A stretch of 64,000 nucleotides of DNA from Mixophyes australis (lineage: Eukaryota > Chordata > Amphibia > Anura > Limnodynastidae), in the NCBI GenBank assembly GCA_036250195.1, contig JAVHZZ010000010.1, positions 79,157,257 to 79,221,256 on the forward strand, read 5' to 3'. The position numbers and the translations under genes were made by a program. Of the stretch, positions 49,201-63,000 are shown one piece after another. The notes beneath the pieces are model-generated. The model was not told where the DNA came from and did not search any database. It was given only the letters and a program-made list of their open reading frames with translations. Each line of letters begins with the position of its first letter. The first letter of the stretch is position 1.

Positions 49201-52200
49201 GCCTTGAAAAATTTTTGGAGACCCTAAGGGTGCCTTGAACTGAAAAAGTTTGGAATCCACTGAACTATTTTAAAGTTTGATCAGCTCTTGAAGCAATCTG
49301 CCAAAAGTTTTGTACATACAAAGAAGCAAAATACAGTGTTCCCACCCCAACAACCAAGCTCACCATATTCATAATGGCAACTACCATACATATGCTCACG
49401 TTATTAAGAAATCATATACAATTGATGTTAATATATGCATAAGCTCCTGGTATTAATATCTTTATAAATAAAGAATTCTAATGCCCTCACTTATAATGTT
49501 CTGATGTCATCGCTTTCGTGTTCATTATGAAAATGTGCATTATAAAGAATAATGTGTGATCTACTGTAAATGGTTACTGATATTATAAGTCACAGCAGAG
49601 AACAGTGTCCTGTATAAAGGCATTGGCCCTGTGGCCTCATGCCTTTATAGAGTCTTAGTAAGCTTTAGTGATACAGTATAATATCCTTATAATTTACAAT
49701 AGGGAATACATTATACCATATATACACTGTACATGATGCTAAGAAAAGAGTTGCTATCTATTTATTTTAGTTATAGTGTTTTTTACATTTACACAACAGG
49801 TTAAGGACATGTAATATGTGTGTCTTCTAGCTCCCATACAGTGCGCACAAATTAGAAAATACTGTAGAACAGAATATACCAGGTTTGAAATTATACTTTG
49901 TTTTTGTGTACAGCTAAATACATGAACAACTGTCCAAAAACTTTGAACTACACCTACACTGTCAACACCTGCCAACCCACCTGCCGCTCCCTCAGTGAGT
50001 CTGATGTCACCTGCAATATCAAGTTTGTCCCAGTGGACGGTTGTACCTGTGCCGAGGACTTCTACATGGATGACAGTGGCAAATGTGTCCCTGCTGCTGC
50101 CTGTCCATGTTACTACAGGGGCTCTGCCGTACCTTCTGGAGAAGTTGTACATGATAAGGGAATGATGTGGTGAGTGTAGAAATAGATAAACATTTAGCAT
50201 TCTACATTGTCTATGATAAACTTGATAAATACATTGGGACTGAGTTATTAAGGAGAGCAAAGCATAAAAAAGGAGTAACTTTGCACCTGAACAAAACCAT
50301 GTTGCATTGGAGGGGGAGGTAAATTTAAAATATGGGGACAGATTTATATTTGGGAAAGGGCATGTCCTAGATCAGTGATGGCTAACCTGTGACACTCCAG
50401 GTGTTGTGAAACTACAAGCCCCAGCATGCTTTGCCAGTAGATAACTAGATGATAGCTGGCAAAGCATGCTGGGGCTTGTAGTTTCACAACAACTGGAGTG
50501 TCACAGGTTAGCTGTCACTGTCCTAAATCAACTTTAAATTTCAGTGTAAAAATAAAGCTATCAAATATTTGTGTGCTAGATGAAAAACAGACATTATTTA
50601 AATTATGTACAAAATAATAAACTAATTTGCACCCCTTGCATTGTAGCATGGTTTGCCCCGGAAAAAATTTACATCTTTTTTTGCCTAACTTTCCTTAATG
50701 ACTCAGGCCCATTATCTACATTACCATGGTATATTAACATAACATGATTACCTTTCTCATTACAGCACCTGCGCTCAGGGGAAACTAAGTTGTATTGGAA
50801 CTATTGAACCAGGTAACAATAGTTAGTTTGTGAAGTTGCTATAAATACTAATATTTTGTTTCTCACTTGTGATATAATACATTTGGTGTTATATTTCTGT
50901 TTCTTTTACTTTTGCTCACCAATTTCTTTGATTCTTTGCACAATGAAAAATAAGCTAATTTCGGAAAAATGAGAAGCAAGTTAATTTAATTTGTGTGTCT
51001 TCTTAGCGTGCACTTCTCCCATGGTTTATTTTGACTGCAAGAATGCCACAGCTGACACCAAGGGCGCAGAGTGCCAGAAGAGTTGCCAAACATTGGATAT
51101 GGCCTGTGTGAGTGTTCACTGTATAGTACATATGGGCATGTATTATAATGATCTTAATGATAAAACTGCTTCATTATTGGGGATCACACTAATTTTGGGT
51201 CCACACACACTGTAATACTGGGCCAATTGGTCACTTATATGGGCACAATTATAGATGTTGTGAATTTGCTACATTTATTTTATGTATATTTTACTGTTTG
51301 TATCTTACAGTACAGTGCAAAATGTGTATCCGGCTGTGTGTGCCCTCTAGGGCTGGTTTCAGATGGTAAAGGCGGCTGCATTAAAGAAGAACAGTGCCCA
51401 TGCATTCACAATGATGCCAGTTACCAGCCGGGAGAGCAGATTAAAATGAAATGCAATACCTGGTATGAGAAATCAATCCTGTTCATGACAAAGAAAAAAA
51501 TAAAAAGTCTAAAATAAAACAGCAGGAAATCTAATTTCAATCTTTTTTTTACAATAGTACTTGCAAGGATCGAATGTGGAAATGTACCAATGACCCATGT
51601 CTAGGCACTTGTGCTGTGTATGGTGATGGACATTATATTACCTTTGACGGTAAACGCTACAGCTTTAATGGAGCTTGTGAATATACACTTGCTCAGGTAA
51701 AATTATATAAACAACACAATATAATTTGACACTTATGAAGTTTAATTAATGAGAATGCTAATTACATGATGTCCCCCTTCTGACTTTCAGGACCACTGTG
51801 GTCATGCCACAAACAGTAGCTCCTTCAGAATCATCACTGAGAACATCCCATGTGGAACCACTGGAACCACTTGTTCCAAAAGCATCAAGATCTTCCTGGG
51901 GGTAAGACATGAATATATTATTGTAGTTTCATAATAAGTTTATACAAATAATCTAGTAGAATAAATTCCTATATAATTACAATCTTTCCATACACAGAGC
52001 TACGAGCTTATTCTCACCGAGGAGCACATTGAAGTACTGGAAAGGGGCATTGGAGGAGTTGTTCCATACAAAGTCAGGCATATGGGTATCTACCTTGTAA
52101 TTGAAGCTGACAATGGACTTATCTTGATGTGGGACAGAAAAACCAGCATCTTCATCAAGCTTAGTAATGATTTTGAGGTAAGTCTCATTTTTTTAGTCCC

Positions 52201-55200
52201 CTGCCTTTGCCTTAAATACTGAACTAGGATCAATATCCTACTGTTCAAATCACCTAATCAGGGGCCTGATTCATTAAGGATCTTAACTTAAGAAACTTCT
52301 TATTTCAGTCTCCTGGACAAAAACATGTTACAATGCAAGGGGGGCAAATTAGTATTCTGCTTTGCACATAAGTTAAATACTGACTGTTTTTTCATTTAGC
52401 ACACAAATACTTGATAGATTATTTGTACACTGAAATTTAAAGTTGATATTTGTGTGCTACATGAAAAAACGGTCAGTATTTAACTTATGTGCAAAACAGA
52501 ATACTAATTTGCACCCCTTGTATTGTAACATGGTTTTGTCCAGGAGCCTGAAATAAAAAGTTTCATAAGTTAAGATCCTTAATGAATCAGGCCCCAGGTT
52601 TTTATCTGTAGTTTGATTCATAACTTCTGGATATTTTAATTAAACAATTCTTGCTTCTGGATCGTATTAGATTTTAGTTTACTTTTAAATTATATATGTG
52701 TCAAATGTTTTAATAAATGTACAGGTTTTTGAATGAGCTGTTTCTTATGAGCATTATTGTAGTAGTTCTTACATGGTTAGACCATACTAACTGCTTATTC
52801 AATATATATTTTTACATATTAATTGGATGTCCATCGCTGCATAACTCTTTCTCCTTAAAAAATCATTTTACGGTACATCATTAGTAATGTGGACTAGACC
52901 AAAATAAATGAATACATGGATATACATTGTTGAATCTGCTTCATACTGATCTGGTTTCTCATGCATTATGACATGTATAGAAAAAATAATTGTAAGAGTT
53001 TTAAAAGTTATCAAAAACTTCTGAAAATATTCAAGGTGAGAAAATTAAAACTGAACAAAAATAAATGAAAGGTATCCATATAGGAGAATAATTATCTTGA
53101 TTGTTTGATATCTCAATACTATCATGCATTCACTGATGACATCCACTCCACTTACAGGGGAAGGTTTGTGGTCTTTGCGGTGATTATGATGGAAATGGAA
53201 ATAACGATTTTACTACAAGAAGTCAGTCTGTGGTCGGGGATGTTACTGAGTTTGGCAATAGCTGGAAACTCTCACCAACATGTCCAGATGCCAAACAACC
53301 TAGAGATGCCTGCAGCACCAACCCGTATCGGAAATCTTGGGCACAGAAACAATGCAGTATCATCAACAGCCAAGCCTTTGCTTCCTGCCATGCTCAGGTG
53401 TGTATGACATAGTACACAGTCCTGTACACATCTGCCCTTTAGTGTTACATTCATTGTGTTTGCCATATAAATAGCTTGATTGATACTTATAAACTTTTAG
53501 AAACTGCCATTAACACGGCAGTGCTTTAGATTAAAGCTTTAATAATCCAATCATCTGCTAACACAGAATATCTACCTAGAGAAGCATGCTTCACTCTTGT
53601 TAGGGTTATTCAGTGCAAGATGTATTTGCTGGCCAGCATTTAAAGCACTATAAACACAATTGCATTAATTCTATAAAATAAGTAAGCTTAACCCTAGGGA
53701 GACAAATAAGCCACTCTTTTTCAGAATATAATTTTTGGGTAATGCAGTTTAAAAATAATATTTGATGGTAATATACAAAAATGTGCAATATTAAAGAAAA
53801 TGTCATATTTAATTTTATTTTTGTACAGGTTGATCCATCCAAGTACTATGATGCTTGTGTTACTGACTCTTGTGCTTGTGATTCTGGAGGTGACTGTGAG
53901 TGTTTCTGTACAGCCGTCGCTGCCTATGCTCAGGCCTGTGGAGAATCTGGCATGTGTGTTTCCTGGAGAACTCCAAGCATCTGTCGTTAGTATTACACTA
54001 TAATGTGCTTTCGTATGCATAACTATTTGTTGAGAAGTATAACGCCAATGCTGTGTTATCCTCTGTCAAACATTACTTCTATACTGACTGACACAACAAT
54101 TGTAGCAGGTTTTTATAAAAAAAAATATATATATATGTTTTTGTCAACTTCTTTCAAATTGAATATCATATAATACATGGCTTCCTTCTCCAGCTCTGTT
54201 CTGTGATTACTACAACCCTGAAGGAGAGTGTGAGTGGCACTACAAACCCTGCGGAGCTCCCTGTATGAAGACCTGCAGGAACCCAAGTGGGAAATGTCTG
54301 CATGACTTATCTGGCTTAGAAGGTAAAGGGATAAAAATCAGTGATCACTCTGTTTATGATGGTATTTTTATTTTCCATTTAGTACTATTTAATTTGGTAT
54401 AATTTATAAAAATTTGGATTAATTTAGATAAGTAAATGAAATGTGGCTTCCTTGTTTTAATGAGCTTGAACTTGTTTTATATACGCAAACGTTCATTTTG
54501 CATGTACTATTATGAGCGATAAAATGCACAGTGTGGAAGTTCTTAGTGTTTACCATAATACCATAAGGAAAACCAATAAAGACACAGACACCAAATTAAC
54601 GTTGGAATAAAATATTATTTATTAAATGACTAATATTAAAGCTAAAGGGGCTGAAAGGCGGACGAGAGCAGAGCAGTCAGCAAACACAAAACCAATAACG
54701 GTGGAAAGGTCAGACCATTGTACCACCAACCCAGGATCATACCTTATCTATTGGCCGGTGCGAAATATCTGTCCAACGGTAAGACTACACCCCCCTTATA
54801 ACCGCCAGTAAAATCTTCAACATACTGGCCCAGATCTCCATTCACTGGACCCAAAACACGTGATGACAACACAATCCAAAAGAGGGAGTAGTGACCTATG
54901 ACGAGATAACCCAAGCACCATATGCAAACTTACTGACTGCACTGCTCTCCCACCTAAAAGAAACCATATATAAAAAACCTAATAACTGCCGGGTGGGCGG
55001 GAGGAATCCAGAAGCAGAGATAGGGAAATGCAGGAGAACTTCACCTATATAAAACTAAACCACCCCCCTCTTCCGTCTTATTGGATAACAATAGAAGAAG
55101 CCCATAGGCTAAACACCCAATCACTCACCCACGTGATTTTACCTGTGTTTAGGCTGATGGTCACACTTCCCTCATGTGAGATAAGATAGACTTGTGCAAA

Positions 55201-56987
55201 AGGTTTTCAGCTTTGTATGGAACAGTGATACCACAGGGAAATTCTATAAGTGTGACCTTAGAGACATGTCTTTTTAAATGCTGGAACTTCACAATGTGCA
55301 CTTAAATTAGTGTAGATAATTATTAAATAAATAAACAAATAAGGTTTTTGAATGTCTTTAGAGGTCATTGAATGGCTTCACATGACGGGGTTAACAAGAA
55401 CATGGATTAAGTTACTTAGAACATCAACGGAATGCATCCAATCAGTTGGCTCATAATGTTCGGCAACCTGACATGATTCTTGATGTCTTTTGACCAATTA
55501 GGATGTTATCCAAGCTGCCCAGCAGCAAAGCCTTTCTTTGATGAGGATGAAATGGAGTGTGTACCTCAGTGCGGTTGCTATGATGATGAAGGAAATCATT
55601 ACAAAGTTGGGCAACCTGTGCCTTCTAATGAGAACTGTAAAACCTGGTAAGTGTTGTGGTCCAACAATTCAAAAGTAACATCACATATATCTGGGGAAAA
55701 CTACATTAGCAATTTTTCACTTTATTTTTTTGCGTAAATAGCTCTTACTTTAGGGATTTTGTGTATGTTGTTAGAATAAAGATGGGATTTCTGTACCTAA
55801 AACTGCAGCAGAAGCACCTAAAGCATGATGTTTATTATCTGTAATTGAGAAAAATGCATAAGATAGAGCTCTGTCATACGACAATCATTCATTCATATTG
55901 GTTAATCTGGAACCTTTTTTCCACAGTACCTGCAGCATGTCAGGAGTAAATTGCAAGTACCAAAGAGAAGGTAAATATACCCCCTACAAAATCACAAGAC
56001 AATAAATATATCCTTGTTTAATGAAATAATTAGCAAACGCAGTATACAGTGCTTGATACAGAGGCATAAATATTGCAGGAACAGCCCAAGCAGCTGCTAT
56101 GGGACCCACAGGGTTTGCAAATATCTTGATTCGAAAGGGAGGGGGTTGCCTTACAATGGAAGGAGCATGTCTAGCACTTTAGAAGCGCCATTCTGCCTCC
56201 AGCCCCTACATTTTATTTTTGTAACACCACTGTTTATCATATGTGGCTGCTCTTCCATGCTGCCCTGCATTGCAAAGCAAAGCAACATGTCAGAAGACAT
56301 ACTTTAAATGGTCTTTGCCTCTATTTAGATTCCTCACTGTAGCCTGCTACATCTCACAGCCATACTCATTCCCCCTACTTCTGTATCATTGCCATCTTCA
56401 TTGCCTCCTCTCCTGTTTGATTGCCATCCTCATTGCCCTACAAAGTTTTATTGCATTCCTCATTGCCCTCTCCCATGTCTGATTCCAATCCTCATTGTCA
56501 CCTGCTATGTCTCATTCCCATCAACATTGCCCTCTGCCATTTCTCATTGCCATCCTTCTTGCCCCCTCTCTTGTCTGATTTCAATCCTCATTGTCCCCTG
56601 CTATGTTTTATTCCCATCCTCATTGCCCTCTGTCATTTCTCATTGCCATCCTTCTTGCCCCCTCTCCTGTCTGATTGCAATCCTCTTTTCCCCCTCTACT
56701 GTCTGATTTCCCTTCTCATTGCCCCCTTCTATTTCTCATTGCTATCCTTTCTTGCCCCTCTCCTGTCTGATTGCCATCCACATTGCCCCCTCTCCTGTCT
56801 CATTGCCACCCTCATTGCCTTTCTCCTTGTCCATGCTAAATGCTATGTGGCCAGCTCTACTGTAACATTTCAATGCCCCCCACTAAAATCTTGCTGGTCC
56901 GTACTATTATCCAGTACTGATACGGATGTCCTGCATCCGCTGTTCCATGGACAATTTTTTCCCCTCTATGTCCAGAGAGAAAGTGTG

Positions 56988-57035
<48 letters not shown>

Positions 57036-60000
57036 TGTATAGTATTATATTTTATTTCTTACTACTGCAGTCACCGCTAATATTGTAGCATATTTCAATA
57101 TTCAATTTGCACATTAGGGGCCTGATTCAAGTTCGGACATACGTCCATTTGCGTAGCGTATTCTGCTTGAAATAGCTTTGCACATGTTCAGAAACAGATC
57201 TTATGCCAATGAACGTAATTGCATGCAATTCATGTCTGAAAGCAACTAACACTAGCGACAGCCTAGGACTTAAGAGGCGGAATAGGGGAGGAAAGGGGTG
57301 GACTAACATAGGCCATGTACTCTAAGGGTGTTCCAAAGCAGATGCGGCAGATTTAAGTCCTGGGTTTCTCATAAGTACGCTTGGTTTCACCCATTTCATT
57401 TGCAGTAGTTACAGGACAGGTGTAGGTTGATAGTAATGACTGACATGATATAATCTTTTAAAACTACACACATGCATAGAACATGTGTATACAAGTAAGA
57501 TAGATTATAAAAGGCATTGATGTACAATATGCATTTAAAGCATTTTATGTATTTAATGTTAGTATATATGTTAAGAGCTGTTCATTTATTTCATAATATA
57601 TATATCTTTTTATGCATTCCTAGATGGATGACTTACCAGAAATGAAATATTAAACAACAGGCTAGTTAATATATCTTATATGCCTATAATTAGATGTTAC
57701 TGATTATTTAATTCATGCAAATTTGAATAAAATAGTATTCTTAGTACAAGGAATACATGCACAGAGTGTCAGATTTTCTATAGAAATATCAAGTATTAGC
57801 ATGCAGTGCTTTGAAACCTGAAGTTGTGATTACTGCACATTTATAGGTTGATGCATTCCCTACCTGTATAATTTGTTAAGTAGGTTGCTTGTATTTTGCA
57901 TTTTATCATTGAAATAGTGCACTTATTATTATTGCAAAATATCACTTGTACTTCTTTTTGTTCATGTATTCTTATTTTCTATTTTGACAGCTTGCCATTG
58001 TGAATATCAGGGTAAAATGTACAATTACAATGATGTTATTTATAACACCACGGATGGGATTGGGGGCTGTATCAGTGCTATCTGCAAGGAGAATGGCACA
58101 ATTTATAGAGATATTTACTCATGTCCTGTTACTACAACAACACCCCCCTTTATCTTTACCTCAACAAATCCCACTACTACTACTACAGGTAAGTTGCAAT
58201 AAATGGTAAACATGTACAAGTATGTAACTCTCCATTGCCCGACCACATAAGAAATTTGAGGTGAGGGGCCCAGCCATACAAATTCATCTGCTCCTGAAGC
58301 CTCCCTCTACTCTTTCTTCTTTACAGGGGGCAGAGAATGCAAAGTAAAGCCCTGTTTGGGCCACTCTCTCCTTCATGCCCCATATCTACCCAACTCCTGT
58401 AATGGCGGTAGTTCTGCCCATTAACATTTAGTATGCAAATATAATGATATCAAATATAATAAATTACAATGGTGGAGCATTATTCCTTATAAAAAACAGG
58501 TATAGAAATATTTATCTATCAGCTAATCTAATTACATTTTTTTTTATCATTGCTATTACATAGGAACAATACCCACTACAACAATCTGTGTTAAAGAGGT
58601 TTGCCAATGGTCCAAGTGGTTTGATGCCAGTTATCCTGAAGTGGGCATGAATAATGGAGATTTTGATACATATGATAATATAAAAGCCAAAGGGTATCCC
58701 ATCTGTAACCATCCAAAAGATATAGAATGCAGAGCTGAGAGATTTCCTAACACACCACTAGCAGAGCTGGAGCAGAATGTACAATGCAATGCATCATTTG
58801 GACTGATTTGCCTGAATAAGGATCAGCTGCCACCTATTTGCTACAATTATCAAATCAAAGTCAAATGTTGTAACTTTGAAGGGTGTTATACAACACCATC
58901 AACTACTATATCCACAGAAACTACTACTGTCAGTACCACAGCACCTTCAACCACAAAAGAAACATCTACTACCACACAGCCAACAACCTCAAAAGAGACA
59001 CCTCAAACTATAACCTCAGTGACCACAACTCCCTCTCCAACCACTCCTGCTAGTACAACTACATCAAACACACCAACTCCAACAATCTGCCACCCAAAAT
59101 GTACATGGACTAACTGGATTGATGTCCATATACCAGGTGTCGGAAAGGATGAAGGGGATTTTGAGACCTATGAAAATATCCGAGCGGCAGGACAAAAATT
59201 TTGTACAAAACCTGATGGTATTCAATGCAGAGCCGAAAAATTCCCAAAAGAACCAATCGGTCGAATTGGGCAAGTTGTTCAGTGCAATCTTACTTTTGGT
59301 CTTATTTGCAAAAATGATGATCAGGAAGGAGACTTCAAAGTATGTCTCAACTACCAAGTAAAAGTTCTCTGCTGTGATGACTACAGTCACTGTCAACAAC
59401 AGTCAACCACAACACCAGACACAACCACTACATCTGCCAGTACTTCTGAAACTCCAAATATAGTTACAACACCAGAGACTACACCAATCCTGGAAACAAC
59501 AACCTCTATATCCACAACGGTCACAACCACCTCAACTACGGTATCCACAACACCAGAGACAACTAAACCTACTGAAACAACTACCACTACCACCATAAGT
59601 ACTCCTGAAACCACAACCACCTCATCTACAATTTCAACAACAACACCAGAGACAGCCACAACACCAGAAACAATTACCACTATCATAACTACTCCTATTA
59701 TCACAACCACCTCAACTACAATTTCCACAATACCAGAGACAACTACAACTACTGAGACAACTACCACTATCACCTCAACTACTCCTAAAACCACAACCAC
59801 TTCAACTACAATTTCCACCACAACACCAGAGACAACAACTCCTGAAACGACTACCATTATTACAACTACTCCTATTACCACAACCACTTCAACTACAATT
59901 TCCACCACAACACCAGAGACAACAACACCAGAAACAACTACCACTATCACAACTACTCCTATAATCACAACTGCTTCAACTAAAATTTTAACAACAACTC

Positions 60001-63000
60001 CAGAAACTACTACCACTATATCTACTACTGTGCCTGAAACCACAAGCCATTCAACCACAGTTACCACAACCCCAGTAAAAACTACCATTATCACAACTAC
60101 TCCATTAACCACAACTACTCCAGCTACAATTTCCACAACACCTGAGGCAACAACAACACCATTAACAACTACAACACCATTAACAACTACAACTCCCACC
60201 ACAACTACTCCTGTTACCACAACCACCTCAACTACAGTTTCCACAACGACACCAGAGATATCTACAACCTCAGAAACAACAACAACGTCTCCTACTACAA
60301 TCTCAACTTTTGCTTCTACCAAAGAAGAGACAACAACTCCAAAAACAACCATTAAATCTACAACTGAAGAAATTGTAGTAACTAGAACATTTAAAACATC
60401 AAAGCCCACTTCATCTGCAATAAAATTCACAGAATCAACTACAACTGAGACTCCCCAAACTACAACAGAAACCACAACTTCAACAACAGAAATTGTTACA
60501 ACAACCCCTACAACAACACCAACTACAGAAACACCAACTACTACCAAAGTAGTTATAACTACCCCAACATCGACAACAACAGAATCTACAACCATATCCA
60601 CAGAATCAACTACAACTGAGACTCCGCAAACTACAACAGAAACCACAACTTCAACAACAGAAATTGTCACAACAACCCCTACAACAACACCAACAGCCTG
60701 CCAACCACAGTGCAAGTGGACAACATGGATTGATGTTGATACTCCAACTTCTGGCTTAGATGGAGGAGACAAAGAAACCTTTGAGAACATAAAAGCTAAA
60801 GGAAGACATATCTGCAAAAACGCACAAAATATTGAATGCAGAGCTGAAGAGTTCCCTGGTATCAGTATTGATAATGTTGGGCAGATTGTTCAATGTGATG
60901 TTACTGTTGGCTTGCTGTGCAACAACAAGGATCAAACTGGAAAAGTAAAACAGTGCTATAACTACCAGATAAAAGTTTTATGTTGTGATGACTACAGTCA
61001 TTGTAGCACAAGTCCTGTACCAACGACTACTATTTCAACAACAACACCACTTATTACAACTGCAGAAACATCAACTACCAAAGTAGTTATAACTACCCCA
61101 ACACCGACAACAACAGAATCTACAACCACATCCACTATAACTACAGAATCAACTACAACTGAGACCCCCCAAACTACAACAGAAACCACAACTTCAACAA
61201 CAGAAATTGTTAAAACAACCCCTACAACAACACCAACTACAGAAACACCAACTACTACCAAAGTAGTTATAACTACCCCAACACCGACAACAACAGAATC
61301 TACAACCATATCCACAGAATCAACTACAACTGAGACTCCGCAAACTACAACAGAAACCACAACTTCAACAACAGAAATTGTCACAACAACACCAACAGCC
61401 TGCCAACCACAGTGCAAGTGGACAACATGGATTGATGTTGATACTCCAACTTCTGGCTTAGATGGAGGAGACAAAGAAACCTTTGAGAACATAAAAGCTA
61501 AAGGAAGACATATCTGCAAGAACCCTCAAAATATTGAATGCAGAGCTGAAGATTTCCCTGGTATCAGTATTGATAATGTTGGGCAGATTGTTCAATGTGA
61601 TGTTACTGTTGGCTTGCTGTGCAACAACAAGGATCAAACTGGAAAAGTAAAACAGTGCTATAACTACCAGATAAAAGTTTTATGTTGTGATGACTACAGT
61701 CATTGTAGCACAAGTCCTGTACCAACGACTACTATTTCAACAACAACACCACTTATTACAACTGCAGAAACATCAACTACCAAAGTAGTTATAACTACCC
61801 CAACACCGACAACAACAGAATCTACAACCACATCCACTATAACTACAGAATCAACTACAACTGAGACCCCCCAAACTACAACAGAAACCACAACTTCAAC
61901 AACAGAAATTGTTAAAACAACCCCTACAACAACACCAACTACAGAAACACCAACTACTACCAAAGTAGTTATAACTACCCCAACACCGACAACAACAGAA
62001 TCTACAACCATATCCACAGAATCAACTACAACTGAGACTCCGCAAACTACAACAGAAACCACAACTTCAACAACAGAAATTGTCACAACAACACCAACAG
62101 CCTGCCAACCACAGTGCAAGTGGACAACATGGATTGATGTTGATACTCCAACTTCTGGCTTAGATGGAGGAGACAAAGAAACCTTTGAGAACATAAAAGC
62201 TAAAGGAAGACATATCTGCAAGAACCCTCAAAATATTGAATGCAGAGCTGAAGATTTCCCTGGTATCAGTATTGATAATGTTGGGCAGATTGTTCAATGT
62301 GATGTTACTGTTGGCTTGCTGTGCAACAACAAGGATCAAACTGGAAAAGTAAAACAGTGCTATAACTACCAGATAAAAGTTTTATGTTGTGATGACTACA
62401 GTCATTGTAGCACAAGTCCTGTACCAACGACTACTATTTCAACAACAACACCACTTATTACAACTGCAGAAACATCAACTACCAAAGTAGTTATAACTAC
62501 CCCAACACCGACAACAACAGAATCTACAACCACATCCACTATAACTACAGAATCAACTACAACTGAGACCCCCCAAACTACAACAGAAACCACAACTTCA
62601 ACAACAAAAATTGTTACAACATCCCCTACAACAACACCAATAGCCTGCCAACCACAGTGCAAGTGGACAACATGGATTGATGTTGATACTCCAACTTCTG
62701 GCTTAGATGGAGGAGACAAAGAAACCTTTGAGAACATAAAAGCTAAAGGAAGACATATCTGCAAGAACCCTCAAAATATTGAATGCAGAGCTGAAGATTT
62801 CCCTGGTATCACTATTGATAATGTTGGGCAGATTGTTCAATGTGATGTTACTGTTGGCTTGCTGTGCAACAACAAGGATCAAACTGGAAAAGTAAAACAA
62901 TGCTATAACTACCAGATAAAAGTTTTATGTTGTGATGACTACAGTCATTGTAGCACAAGTCCTGTACCAACGACTACTATTTCAACAACAACACCACTTA

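Noticed and set aside
56421..57080. 219-codon Ser/Leu/Pro-rich ORF
   Set aside because: It arises from a CT-rich minisatellite and a (TA)n tract inside a mucin intron, with no conserved feature.
59393..62764. long Val-rich minus-strand ORFs
   Set aside because: They are antisense shadows of the ACA/ACT-rich mucin repeats (Thr codons read as Val on the other strand). The + strand frame is continuous with splice-consistent mucin exons.
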